From NCBI GenBank assembly GCA_963834135.1, contig CAWIAN010000010.1, forward strand, positions 124,001 through 188,000: a stretch of DNA of 64,000 nucleotides. The letters are read 5' to 3'. Made by a program: the position numbers and the translations under genes. Origin of the DNA: Bog-257 sp963834135. GTDB lineage: Bacteria > Acidobacteriota > Terriglobia > Terriglobales > Acidobacteriaceae. The notes beneath the pieces are model-generated. The model was not told the origin of the DNA and searched no databases. It was given only the letters and a program-made list of their open reading frames with translations. Below are positions 25,436 through 34,382 of the stretch, in pieces. How positions within the stretch are numbered: the stretch's first letter is position 1; every line of letters starts with the position of its first letter.

Positions 25436-26929
25436 ATGCGAGCCCGAATCGTTTCCCTGATTCTCGTCATCGCGTTTGGCCTTCCATTGGCGGGGCAGAC
25501 GCCCACTGAAACCATCACTATCGACGCCAATGCGCCGGCGCACCCGTTCCCGCATTTCTGGGAGCAGATGTTTGGCTCCGGACGAGCGATCCTCAGCTTG
25601 CGCGATTCCTATCGTCAGGATCTCTGGGCTGTCCACAACATCACCCGTTTTCAGTACATCCGCTTTCACGGCATTCTGAATGACGATGTGGGCATCTACA
25701 GCGAGGATAAACACGGCAATCCGGTCTACAACTTCTCTTACGTCGATCAGATCTACGACGGCCTGCTGGCCGCCGGCGTAAAGCCCTTCGTCGAGATCAG
25801 CTTCATGCCCTATAAGCTGGCCGGCTCGGAGTTCTTGCAGTCGTTCTGGTATCACCCCAACATTTCTCCGCCGAAGGACTACGCGATCTGGGACGACATG
25901 ATCACGCAGTTCGCCAAGCACCTGGTCGATCGCTACGGCATTGATGAAGTGGCGAGCTGGTACTTCGAGGTGTGGAACGAGCCGAACCTCGATTTCTGGG
26001 CCGGAGCTCCGCGGCAGAAAACCTACTTTGTGCTTTACGACCACACCGCGCGAGACATCAAGTCAGTCAGCCCGCGGCTGCGCATTGGCGGTCCCGCGAC
26101 CGCGCAGGCCGCTTGGATTCCCGACATGATCAAGCACGCTGAACAGGCGCAGGTCCCGCTGGACTTTGTCTCAACGCATGTTTACGGAAACGACAGCGCC
26201 AGCGATATATTCGGAACCAGCGAGAATATTCCGCGCAACCAGATGGTTTGCCGCGCAGTGAAGAAGGTTCACGACGAGATCAAGACTTCTTCGCAGCCGA
26301 ACATGCCGCTGATCTGGAGCGAGTTCAACGCCGCTTACGACAACGAGGTCGCCGTCACCGATTCCATCTACATGGGACCGTGGCTGGCGACGACTATCGC
26401 CCAATGCGACGGCCTCACCCAGATGATGTCACTATGGACCTTCTCCGACGTATTCGAAGAGCAAGGCGTCGTGAAGACTCCCTTCTACGGCGGCTTTGGA
26501 CTGATTGCTGCCGGCAACCTCCCCAAGCCGTCGTTCTACGCGATGCAACTCCTACATCATCTGGGCGATCAGCGGGTCGAGAACAAGGATCCCGACGTGC
26601 TGGTGACCAAGGCCAAAGACGGCTCGCTGGTCGTGGCAGTCTGGAATATCGTCAACCCCGGTTCGACGGGCGCGGCGAAGAGTGTGCAACTTCGATTCAA
26701 AGGCCTCGGCGCAAGTGCACAAGCGTCGGTACAGCGGGTCGATGAGAATCACGGCAACACATTGGGGCTTTGGCAGGCGATGGGCAGTCCACGCTATCCC
26801 GCGCAACAGCAACTCACGAGTCTTCGACAGAGCTCGCAATTGCCGCCACCGGAGATTCAGCCCCTGAAGGACGGTTCGTTGATACTGCAACTGCCGGTAA
26901 ACGGCTTGGCGGTATTGCAAATTAAGTGA
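25436..26929 (+). CDS. Glycoside hydrolase family 39-type enzyme, secreted
   Basis: A roughly 497-residue secreted glycosidase. ATG 25436 opens a signal peptide (MRARIVSLILVIAFG). The catalytic barrel contains FEVWNEPNLDFW, where the Glu is the general acid/base, and LIWSEFNAAY, where the Glu is the nucleophile. With FRFHG-like and HVYG motifs this is the GH39 (beta-xylosidase/iduronidase) clan A pattern. A beta-sandwich of about 130 residues follows the barrel, as in GH39 xylosidases. Likely role: removal of xylose or a related sugar from plant or microbial polysaccharides. No transporter or other hydrolase is adjacent. Confidence 0.87.
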   Translation: MRARIVSLILVIAFGLPLAGQTPTETITIDANAPAHPFPHFWEQMFGSGRAILSLRDSYRQDLWAVHNITRFQYIRFHGILNDDVGIYSEDKHGNPVYNFSYVDQIYDGLLAAGVKPFVEISFMPYKLAGSEFLQSFWYHPNISPPKDYAIWDDMITQFAKHLVDRYGIDEVASWYFEVWNEPNLDFWAGAPRQKTYFVLYDHTARDIKSVSPRLRIGGPATAQAAWIPDMIKHAEQAQVPLDFVSTHVYGNDSASDIFGTSENIPRNQMVCRAVKKVHDEIKTSSQPNMPLIWSEFNAAYDNEVAVTDSIYMGPWLATTIAQCDGLTQMMSLWTFSDVFEEQGVVKTPFYGGFGLIAAGNLPKPSFYAMQLLHHLGDQRVENKDPDVLVTKAKDGSLVVAVWNIVNPGSTGAAKSVQLRFKGLGASAQASVQRVDENHGNTLGLWQAMGSPRYPAQQQLTSLRQSSQLPPPEIQPLKDGSLILQLPVNGLAVLQIK

Positions 26930-27143
26930 ACATATCCAAATACGGTGCTAATTTGCTGCGAAGAACAACTCTGACTCAGCCAGACTGTTAACCTTGAAGT
27001 ACACCTATTCCAGCTGAACAACCCAGCAATCACTCCGTGAAATAGGCATCCAATCTTCAATAATTGGATTTTGGGGCGGTGTGTCTAACCCGGGTTGCTG
27101 TGTATCCGATCGCATCATCCCTGAGAGTGTGTGGAGGAAGCTT

Positions 27144-27932
27144 TTGCGTTGTGTTTTAGCAACCGTAATATTACTGACAACTACCTGGGGACTCAGCCAG
27201 CAAAGCAATCCGCCGAATAATCCACCTGCTGTTGCCCCTACTCCGAACCAGACCAGCGCGCCGCCCCAGCCTCAGGCGGGCGTGGTGACACTGCCGGATG
27301 CACCCAGCACCCACGCTGCGAATCAGGAAGTTGATCCCTCGAAGCAGCAGCCGAAGAGAATTCTGGGAATCATGCCGAATTATCGCGCCGTCAGCGCGGG
27401 CGCAATACCTCCGCCTCCGACGCCCAAGGAAGCTTTCAAGATCGCTACGCAAAATAGCTTCGACTACTCGTCCTTCATCTTTGTAGGCATTACGTCGGCA
27501 ATTGCGGAAGGAAACAACGCCCACCCTGCACTCGGAAAGGGAATTGGTGGCTTCGGCCAGTATTATTGGCGCGGCTTCGTGGACAAAACCGATGGCAACT
27601 ACATGGTCATCTTCCTGATGCCGACTATCTTTCATCAGGACGAACGCTATTACTCGATGGGCGAGGGACCTTTCCTCAAGCGCGCAGTCTATGCAGCAAG
27701 CCGCGTGCTAATTACGCCGAACTATGAGGGCAGGAATGGCTTCAACACATCGGAGATCTTAGGGAGAGCCGCAGCCCAGGGAATTTCCGCAAGCTACTAT
27801 CCCGCCGGCGACCGCAGTGCAGGAGATCTGGCTGAGAAGTATGGCTGGGCCATCGGACGCGATGCACTGACCAATGTCTTTCGCGAGTTCTGGCCCGATA
27901 TTGCCACGCACGTACTCCACCGGCATCCGTAA
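27144..27932 (+). CDS. Secreted conserved protein of unknown function
   Basis: Family not recognised by name. I choose TTG 27144 as start because GGAGG lies seven bases upstream and it opens directly into a signal peptide (LLRCVLATVILLTTTWGLSQ). The frame itself is open from 27081. A Pro/Gln/Asn-rich linker (about residues 25-80) is followed by a hydrophobic C-terminal domain of about 170 residues with GIGGFGQYYWRGF, MPTIFHQDERYY and GRAAAQGIS, probably outer-membrane associated. Proteins of this shape recur in acidobacterial genomes. No activity can be proposed. Confidence 0.65.
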   Translation: MRCVLATVILLTTTWGLSQQSNPPNNPPAVAPTPNQTSAPPQPQAGVVTLPDAPSTHAANQEVDPSKQQPKRILGIMPNYRAVSAGAIPPPPTPKEAFKIATQNSFDYSSFIFVGITSAIAEGNNAHPALGKGIGGFGQYYWRGFVDKTDGNYMVIFLMPTIFHQDERYYSMGEGPFLKRAVYAASRVLITPNYEGRNGFNTSEILGRAAAQGISASYYPAGDRSAGDLAEKYGWAIGRDALTNVFREFWPDIATHVLHRHP

Positions 27933-27960
27933 GAAAAGCAGCCTCGCCTGGCATGGCTGC
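27931..27960 (-). terminator. Intrinsic terminator on the minus strand
   Basis: GCAGCC (27938-27943) pairs with GGCTGC (27955-27960) and on the minus strand is followed by TTTTCTT. It serves the small minus-strand gene ending at 28020 and overlaps the stop of the plus-strand gene. Confidence 0.55.
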
Positions 27961-28019
27961 TCGTAACGCGGATGGCTGTCGCGTGGCTTTGCAACCCGAA
28001 TGCGCTTGCCACCGTGAGA

Positions 28020-28139
28020 TCAGAAAACTCTCCAGACATAGTGGCCCAGAAACAGCAGCAGGGCCACGCATCCGACTCCACAGAACCAGATGACGAAGTT
28101 CGCGGTTAACCACGGAGAGTTGATTTCCTTCTTGTTCAT
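28020..28139 (-). CDS. Tiny membrane protein (39 residues)
   Basis: A 39-residue reading frame, MNKKEINSPW... to ...YVWRVF, with a single transmembrane helix (about residues 14-34) flanked by a charged N-terminus and an aromatic/Arg C-terminus, a normal topology for a small inner-membrane protein. The Shine-Dalgarno is weak (GGGGGT), but a terminator follows the stop on the same strand. It could be a genuine small protein of unknown role. It is below the size usually annotated. Confidence 0.45.
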   Translation of the reverse strand: MNKKEINSPWLTANFVIWFCGVGCVALLLFLGHYVWRVF

Positions 28140-28240
28140 GCGGCCATTACCCCCAGTTCGCAATTGAACCAATTTGGATGCAAAGCTACCGCTTGCAGGT
28201 GTCCATCAGCACGCCTGCAGTGCGCAGAGGGTTAAGGTCG

Positions 28241-28642
28241 CTAATCGCTTGCACTCGCGGAGTCGAAGACTGCGGGACGTCTGGCGTGATACAGGGCCCA
28301 CCAGATCAGCGGGAACTGGAGAGGCAAACGTAGCCATTGCAGCCAGCGGTTCCCCAGCAATCCCGACGACGGTACGTGACAGACCGCCATGTAGATATTT
28401 GCGGGATACACGGCCACCAGAAGAATCGCCAATCCGTAAGCGGCCGGCCGGCGAACGCGTGGGATTAAAAGACACATGCCGCCCAAGATCTCGGCTGCGC
28501 CGCTGATCAATACGAGTAGGGTCGGGCGTGGAAACATAGGCGGGATGATGCGGGCATATAGACGCGGAGTTACTAAGTGCAGCGCTCCGCTTACCAGGAA
28601 CAGACCGGCAAAGATGTATCGTCCTGCGCGCTCAAGCTTCAC
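28241..28642 (-). CDS. DoxX-like membrane protein
   Basis: A 133-residue integral membrane protein with four hydrophobic segments. Conserved features of the DoxX family are FLVSGALHLVTP in helix 1, ISGAAEILGGMCLLIP in helix 2 and AVYPANIYMA in helix 3. The family includes thiosulfate:quinone oxidoreductase subunits and many uncharacterised membrane proteins, so function is open. It starts at GTG 28642. It lies downstream of the activase cluster but is separated from it by 87 bases with no clear link. Confidence 0.8.
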   Translation of the reverse strand: MKLERAGRYIFAGLFLVSGALHLVTPRLYARIIPPMFPRPTLLVLISGAAEILGGMCLLIPRVRRPAAYGLAILLVAVYPANIYMAVCHVPSSGLLGNRWLQWLRLPLQFPLIWWALYHARRPAVFDSASASD

Positions 28643-28729
28643 GTAGCTGTGATGGTACAGCAGAATGTCGCGATGCCAGGACGAGCCTGTACGAGCAGGA
28701 ACCGGAGTTATCGGGGTCAGAGACGAATG

Positions 28730-29014
28730 CTAGGCAAGAAATCCCTGGAGGCTCTCGCGGATGGTGCCTTCGTCGACGGCTTCGCCTCGGTTGAGACGGT
28801 CGAGGATTTCGTCGACTACCTGTTTGGCCTGATTGCGTTCGCGATGCAGTAAGAAGCCGTCAAAGATGTGCTGGCCGCGCATGGCGTTTTCGATCTCGGT
28901 TTCTTTGTCGTGCTCGCCGAGTTCGGTGAAGTAGACGACCTTGAACTTCCCGCCAAAATCGCTGTCGCGGTAGATCTCGAACATCACTTTCTTGGTGTCA
29001 GTGGTCAGGGGCAT
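28730..29014 (-). CDS. Small cytoplasmic protein linked to the activase cluster, unknown
   Basis: A 94-residue protein that I do not recognise. It starts at ATG 29014, since the open frame before it crosses a repeat. It looks like a small alpha/beta protein: FEIYRDSDFGGKFKVVYFTEL suggests a beta hairpin, then two helices rich in Glu/Arg (NQAKQVVDEILDRLN and EGTIRESLQGFLA). There are no Cys and no signal peptide. It is the last gene after the 1230-residue activase fusion on the same strand, separated by a GGCGTGCTCCACC repeat, so a role with that system is possible but unproven. Confidence 0.6.
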   Translation of the reverse strand: MPLTTDTKKVMFEIYRDSDFGGKFKVVYFTELGEHDKETEIENAMRGQHIFDGFLLHRERNQAKQVVDEILDRLNRGEAVDEGTIRESLQGFLA

Positions 29015-29040
29015 AGGGACCTTGTGCTCGTGTTTGGTTT

Positions 29041-29103
29041 GGGTGGAGCACCGCTTCAGCGTTGCATTCTGTGGGTACGCAGGCCTGAAGGCGTGCTCCA
29101 CCC
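29041..29103. repeat. GGCGTGCTCCACC-type intergenic repeat, copy 1
   Basis: Begins GGGTGGAGCACCGC and ends GCCTGAAGGCGTGCTCCACCC, so the ends are inverted relative to each other. The right end is shared with the element at 41721-41806. Confidence 0.7.
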
Positions 29104-29131
29104 GAAAACCCGTAACTGCTAATTGCTGCCT

Positions 29132-32100
29132 TTAGTCGTCTCCGTGTGCCGTTGCCGCGTGCGGCTCCTCCATCGGCGCCGGGAAGGGAACCAGGTTTGC
29201 TTCCTGCGACACCGACTTGTGCGTCAGGTTCATGCGCAGCGCACGCTCGTATTCGGCCAGGCGTTCTTCCATCTGTTTTGCGGTATCGGCCTTCTTCAGC
29301 AGATCCTCGCGATAGCGCTTCAGGAAGTAATCGATGGTCTCGACGCGAATCTTGATCGAACCCGTCGGCTTGTTCTCGTCCAGATCTTTGAACGAGAAGT
29401 ACGGCGTGCCTGACTTCTCGATGATGTCCTCGACCACACTATAGATAGGCGCGTCGTGTCCGCACTTGAAGTTGCTGATCTCGAGCGCCACCAGGTTGGG
29501 ATGCCGTGCGGTAAACTTCGCCGCCCAGATCTTGATGTTGGTGCTGCCGGAGTAGGCGTTCTTCCATACATCGCGGATATCCAGGGCGTGCGTGATTGCG
29601 CCCGAGCGGACTTCCTCACCGAACAACCGATCCAGGATGTCCTCGTCCATCGGGAGCAAACTTTGCGAGAACACCGGGTAGCCCAGCTTCTGGAATTCCT
29701 CCATGATCTCGTGGTTGAGGCCGGGATCATGGTGATAGACGCGGCCCAGCATGACGATGCCCAGTCGGTTCTCGCGCTCCAGGGTATCGAGAGTCTCCCG
29801 CGAACGCTTGCGCATCATGAGGTCGTAATCGTCGAACGCTTTGAAGCCGGCTTCCAGTGCGCGATCGTTTTCTTGCTCAGACAGGCCGAGCAGCGGGCCG
29901 AATGTCTGGAACATTTGCAGGCCCAGCAGCTTCTTGTCGTCGATGTTGAGGATGGGATCGAGATACTTGATCCCGTTGTCCTTGAAGACGTCGCCTTCCT
30001 TGATGAAAGCTGCCTTCACGGCATTCGGGGTCGCCGTGACGGTCGGGCATGCGTTCGCGCCGCTGCAGTTCTTCAGCGGCTGGTTCATGGTGTCGATCAT
30101 GGGGAAGAAGATGGCATCGAGCGGCTTTTTCTGATGCTTCACGAAGATCAGGTTATAGACGTGCGGGATGCCGATCTTTGAGGGGAAGCAGGGGTCGATC
30201 GCGCCGCGGCCCGCGCCCTGGCGATACATCTCCTGTCCGGTGAACTCGGAGTAGACCAGATTCTCGGGCTGCACACCCAAGCTTTCGAGATAGCCGCTGA
30301 ACAGCGGCGCCAACAGGTACATGTTCAGTACGCGCGGCATGCCGATGCGGATGGTCTCGCGTTTCTTCATCAGTTCGACGCGTTCGAGCACGGCGGCTTT
30401 CGCCTTGCCGAAATCCCAGCGTCCGGGCGTCGGCGCATCATCCGCGACTTTCTGCGGGTTGCGGGAGCGCCAAACTTCATTGGCGGCGAGATCGACAAAG
30501 TTCGGGTTCTGCTTCTTGATCGCGTCCAAGCCGGCCTTGATGCCGCGCATGGCGCTGACGTCTTCGACCTGTCCCTTTTCGCAAGTCGAGATGATCAACC
30601 GGCGCTCGCCAGCTTGTAGAGGAACCTTCGACTTGAAGACCGGCAGCGGGGAAGCTGGCTCCATCGCTCCGTCGCCGACATTGACGTCGATGAAGGTGCG
30701 CAGGCAATTGTTCTTGCAGAAGTAGCAGCGTGTGTCTTCGTTGCGGGTCGTCTTGTAGCCAATTTTCTGTACCGCTTCGAGGCCGATAAACGTGGTGCGA
30801 TGTCCGTTCTTGTAGATACGGATCGCCTCAACGCCTGCGCCTATCGCGCCCGACTCGCCGCAATGTTCGTGGACGATGACCTCGGGCTCGTGCCCGGCAC
30901 CATGGAAGTGCGAGTGGATGAAGTCGACCTCCGACTTCACCGCCGCCAGGTTTTTCTGTGTCCCACCTTGTAGGATGAAGCGCGAACCCAGCTTGGCGAG
31001 ATTGGGAATGCCGGCGACATACAGGAAGATGTTCTTCGGCAGTACGTTCGCCAGTCCTGCAAGGATTTCTTCGCCGCGCCATCCCTGGCGCTGGAAGTTC
31101 ACGATGTCAGACTGCATGAAGACCGCGCAGCCGTATCCGAAGATCGGCATGGTACCGGCTGAGAAGGCAATGTCGGCGTAGTCTTCGACCTTGTAGCCGA
31201 GCGACTCCGCAGTGCCTTGCAGGAAATAGCCGTTGCCCGCCGAGCACTGCGTGTTCAGCTTGAAGTCCTTGACCCGCCCGTCTTTCAGGATGATGAGCTT
31301 GATGTCCTGACCGCCGACGTCAACGATGACGTGCGGCTCCTTGTAGAACTTCATGGCCGACTCGGTGTGCGCGACCGTTTCCACCAGCGCCACATCGGCT
31401 TTCAGAACGTCTTTCAGGACATCCTTCGCGTAACCGGTGGTACCGACGCCCAACACTTCCAGGGTGCAGCCCTGCGCCTCCACCTGCGTGCGCAGCGCCA
31501 CGAACATGTCAATGGTGTCCTGGATGGGATTGCCGCCCGAAAGCTGATAGGCCTTGCACATCACGTCGCCGTCTTCGGAGAGCAGAACGGCCTTGGTCGA
31601 GGTCGAGCCGCCATCGAGTCCGACGAATCCGCGGACCGTGTCACCCGGCGTGAATGTCGAGCCCTTGAACTTCGGCACGCGATACTTCTCTTTGAACTCG
31701 GCGAGCTCGGCGTCGGAGGTGCTCAGGCCGGCAGCGCCGGACTTCGCCTTCTCCGCCTGGCGTCCGACGGTGATGTAGTCCTCGAGGCACTCGGTGCCCA
31801 TGTAAATGCCGACTTCCGGCTCTTCATCTTTGCCGAACTCGACCGCTCCCAGCGCCGCGAAATACTGCGCGTTCTCGGGGACCTTGATGCAGTCTTCCGG
31901 CTTCAGGCCCTCGGGGATCTGGACCTTGCGTTCTTCCCACGTGCGCGGGATGTTCATCTGCCAGGCTTCCTTCATGCCGCGGATGAACGAATTCGGTCCG
32001 CCCAGCAGCAGCACGTGCGGACGCAGTGTGTGGCCGCGGGTCAGCACCGTCAGATTTTGCAGGACGATGGCGTCGAACAGGGAAGCCATCAGTTGATCGG

Positions 32101-32824
32101 GAGGGATGCCTTGCTTCTGCAGGCCGTTGATGTCGGTTTCGGCAAACACGCCGCACTTGCCGGCGACCGGATGCAGCTTGATGCCGGTGTAGCCCTGGTC
32201 GCACAGCTCTTCGGCGGGAATCTTCAGCTTTGCGTTGATCTTGTCGATGACAGCGCCCGTGCCTCCGGCGCACTTGTCGTTCATCGACGGGATCTTCTTC
32301 TTGCGGCCGGTGTTCTCGTCCTCTTTGAAGACGATGATCTTGGCGTCCTGGCCGCCGAGCTCGATCACGGAATTTACTTCCGGGTGCAGCTTCTCCACGG
32401 CGAGCGAGACTGCGGTGACTTCCTGGACAAACTTCGCGCCAACCAGGTTCGCGAGCGCGCCGCCGCCCGAGCCCGTGATGAAGATGCGGCAGTTATGCGG
32501 AGCAATCCCAACTTCGTCCTGCATGCGCTTCAGGAATTCCAGCAGCTTCTCGGGCTGCTTGGTTTCGTGGCGCTGGTAGTCCTGCCAGATCATCTTGTCG
32601 GTTTCAGCTTCGACCACAACGGCCTTCACCGTGGTCGAGCCGACGTCCATGCCGACCGTGTACACGGCGCGGTGGCCTGACTGGGCGGCGACCTCGCGCG
32701 ATTTGGCAAGGATGCGCGCCGGCAAGGAATCTTCTTTGGGCGCGGAATTGACTAACGATTCGAGGCGGACATCGACCTTCTCTGGGCCGTGTTCACAGGA
32801 TCCGGGTTGGTGAGAGTGACTCAC
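29132..32824 (-). CDS. Double BadF/HgdC-type activase fused to DUF2229 and HgdB-like region
   Basis: A 1230-residue cytoplasmic Fe-S protein of the 2-hydroxyacyl-CoA dehydratase activase superfamily. Activase 1 (about residues 56-330) has ATP-binding VGMDVGSTTVKAV, ELGGQDAK, and Cys185 (KCAGGTG) and Cys224 (KCGVFAETD). Activase 2 (about 400-675) has VGLDGGSTSTKAV, DVGGQDIK, Cys527 and Cys566. In homodimeric activases such Cys pairs bridge one [4Fe-4S]. Then comes a Cys cluster C-x2-C-x3-C (700-707), a DUF2229 region (about 825-1040; Cys at 879, 920, 926) and an HgdB-like end (KCGHDAP, Cys1121). The family couples ATP hydrolysis to very low-potential electron transfer. The His/Cys-bearing N-terminus is unusual. 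It lies 95 bases after the radical SAM gene. Confidence 0.88.
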   Translation of the reverse strand: MSHSHQPGSCEHGPEKVDVRLESLVNSAPKEDSLPARILAKSREVAAQSGHRAVYTVGMDVGSTTVKAVVVEAETDKMIWQDYQRHETKQPEKLLEFLKRMQDEVGIAPHNCRIFITGSGGGALANLVGAKFVQEVTAVSLAVEKLHPEVNSVIELGGQDAKIIVFKEDENTGRKKKIPSMNDKCAGGTGAVIDKINAKLKIPAEELCDQGYTGIKLHPVAGKCGVFAETDINGLQKQGIPPDQLMASLFDAIVLQNLTVLTRGHTLRPHVLLLGGPNSFIRGMKEAWQMNIPRTWEERKVQIPEGLKPEDCIKVPENAQYFAALGAVEFGKDEEPEVGIYMGTECLEDYITVGRQAEKAKSGAAGLSTSDAELAEFKEKYRVPKFKGSTFTPGDTVRGFVGLDGGSTSTKAVLLSEDGDVMCKAYQLSGGNPIQDTIDMFVALRTQVEAQGCTLEVLGVGTTGYAKDVLKDVLKADVALVETVAHTESAMKFYKEPHVIVDVGGQDIKLIILKDGRVKDFKLNTQCSAGNGYFLQGTAESLGYKVEDYADIAFSAGTMPIFGYGCAVFMQSDIVNFQRQGWRGEEILAGLANVLPKNIFLYVAGIPNLAKLGSRFILQGGTQKNLAAVKSEVDFIHSHFHGAGHEPEVIVHEHCGESGAIGAGVEAIRIYKNGHRTTFIGLEAVQKIGYKTTRNEDTRCYFCKNNCLRTFIDVNVGDGAMEPASPLPVFKSKVPLQAGERRLIISTCEKGQVEDVSAMRGIKAGLDAIKKQNPNFVDLAANEVWRSRNPQKVADDAPTPGRWDFGKAKAAVLERVELMKKRETIRIGMPRVLNMYLLAPLFSGYLESLGVQPENLVYSEFTGQEMYRQGAGRGAIDPCFPSKIGIPHVYNLIFVKHQKKPLDAIFFPMIDTMNQPLKNCSGANACPTVTATPNAVKAAFIKEGDVFKDNGIKYLDPILNIDDKKLLGLQMFQTFGPLLGLSEQENDRALEAGFKAFDDYDLMMRKRSRETLDTLERENRLGIVMLGRVYHHDPGLNHEIMEEFQKLGYPVFSQSLLPMDEDILDRLFGEEVRSGAITHALDIRDVWKNAYSGSTNIKIWAAKFTARHPNLVALEISNFKCGHDAPIYSVVEDIIEKSGTPYFSFKDLDENKPTGSIKIRVETIDYFLKRYREDLLKKADTAKQMEERLAEYERALRMNLTHKSVSQEANLVPFPAPMEEPHAATAHGDD

Positions 32825-32919
32825 TTAGCCTCCGTGATGTTGCGGGTCGTAATGCCCGCTTGCAAACCAGCGTTAAAAGATTGGGTTAAACCCAAACGCC
32901 GATAAAGTTGTCGCGAGCC

Positions 32920-34230
32920 CTATGCCTCGCCGAAGTTGCCCTCGACCCTCCGGAAGCCGTGTTTCGCCTGCTTCAGCATCCAGTTGATCACGCGACGGTC
33001 GTTGTAACAGAACGCCAGGATATGATTCAGAGTCGAGAAGCAGCTCTTCTGGCACTCTTTCTTCATTTCCTTCAACTGCTTTGTGTCGAACTTGTGGTTC
33101 TCGATCGTTCCCCAATCGTAGCCGGCGGAATACATGGGGAAGCATGGGGCCAAGGTTCCGTCGACGCGGACGATCAGCGAATTGTGTCCGGCGCGGCAGC
33201 CCCAGTCGTGCAGATCGCCGTGAATGAAGTTTTTCATCTGAGCCAGACGCTCTACGGAATTGACCATGTGATAGCCCGACTGTTGCTTCTCGATCAGCCA
33301 GTCGATCAGATCCGCCGCCTGGGCATGGTGTTCTTCGCGGATGAACGTCGGATTTGTGTACAGGTGCTTGAAATGCGGCTGTTCCGTCATCGGCGACTCG
33401 CAAATGTGGTAATCAGTCGCGATACCGTTGTCGTGTGCCAACTCCGTGAGTCGCCGGACGTCGTCCATATTGTTGGCGCAAATATTAATGTTGAGAAACA
33501 CCGAGTATCCGTACTTGTATTGCTTCTTCACCAGGTAATCGAAATGGCTCCGAATCGGCACCATGGCCTTGGGTAGCCCTTTGCCCGGAACGTCGTCCCA
33601 GGAATCCACTGCGAGGTTGACTACTCCCACACCGGCGTCAGCAATCTTGTCGATCACCTTGGGCCACATCAGCCGGCCGTTGGTCGGCAGATAAACCCAG
33701 AAGCCCTTCTTGACCGCGTAATAGATAATCTTGTGCGCGAGGTCGGGGCGCAGCAGCGGTTCGCCGCCCATCAGCGCAAGCACTCCAGCGCCTGAATCGC
33801 GCAGCCAGTCGATCGAACGCTTCGCTGTGTCTTCCGTCATGCCTCGAACACTGTTGTCGAACGCCCAGCAGTAGTGGCAGTCCAGGTTGCACTTCCACTC
33901 GTTGAACAAGTACGCAATGATCGGGTGAAAATCGCCGGGCAAAACCCGCGAGCGAATCCAGGGGAACGCCCATCCCCGCATCGCGCGATAGATGTGCTTA
34001 GCGTCCCAGGAGCGCCTACCGTTCTTGGGAAAATAGTTTTCATCAGGCGCATTCATCAGCTCCGGATGCTGCGGGAATACCGGCTCCGGCAATGTCTGCT
34101 CCTTTCCTTCTTTTGGCGGAGGCAGCAGACGCGGTGTCTCCGGCGGCTTCATCAGCAGCTCGTGCAGTTCGACGTCAAGACGATAGCTAGGGGCGGCTTG
34201 AGTCCCCTCAGGTGTCTGCACCTCAGACAT
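32920..34230 (-). CDS. Radical SAM protein with SPASM-like C-terminus
   Basis: A 436-residue protein starting at ATG 34230; three further codons could be added from a TTG. The radical SAM cluster motif is C-x3-C-x2-C (CNLDCHYCW, about residues 114-121), with the SAM-binding GGEP motif about 35 residues later. The C-terminal third has several Cys (GCRAGHN, TLAPCFPMY, KECQKSCFS, LAFCYND), placed like an auxiliary Fe-S (SPASM/twitch) domain found in peptide- or protein-modifying enzymes. Its position between the HgdB-like gene and the double activase, all on the minus strand, suggests it matures or modifies that system or its substrate. The substrate is unknown. Confidence 0.85.
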   Translation of the reverse strand: MSEVQTPEGTQAAPSYRLDVELHELLMKPPETPRLLPPPKEGKEQTLPEPVFPQHPELMNAPDENYFPKNGRRSWDAKHIYRAMRGWAFPWIRSRVLPGDFHPIIAYLFNEWKCNLDCHYCWAFDNSVRGMTEDTAKRSIDWLRDSGAGVLALMGGEPLLRPDLAHKIIYYAVKKGFWVYLPTNGRLMWPKVIDKIADAGVGVVNLAVDSWDDVPGKGLPKAMVPIRSHFDYLVKKQYKYGYSVFLNINICANNMDDVRRLTELAHDNGIATDYHICESPMTEQPHFKHLYTNPTFIREEHHAQAADLIDWLIEKQQSGYHMVNSVERLAQMKNFIHGDLHDWGCRAGHNSLIVRVDGTLAPCFPMYSAGYDWGTIENHKFDTKQLKEMKKECQKSCFSTLNHILAFCYNDRRVINWMLKQAKHGFRRVEGNFGEA

Positions 34231-34382
34231 GCAGCGCAATCTCCCGTTCTGCGGCTATGGCGGCGGTTGGCTGAACCCTGATCAAGCTCAAACACCTGTA
34301 TCCGATAGCCCGGTTATTGCCCGCGGCGACGACAAGGGCTATGCCGTCCCGCGGGCCGTGGTCTTTATCTTTTCTATTCTCG

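Noticed and set aside
31217..32680. 487-residue plus-strand open frame opposite the activase fusion
   Set aside because: Antisense to conserved activase motifs; no signal peptide, motif or Shine-Dalgarno.
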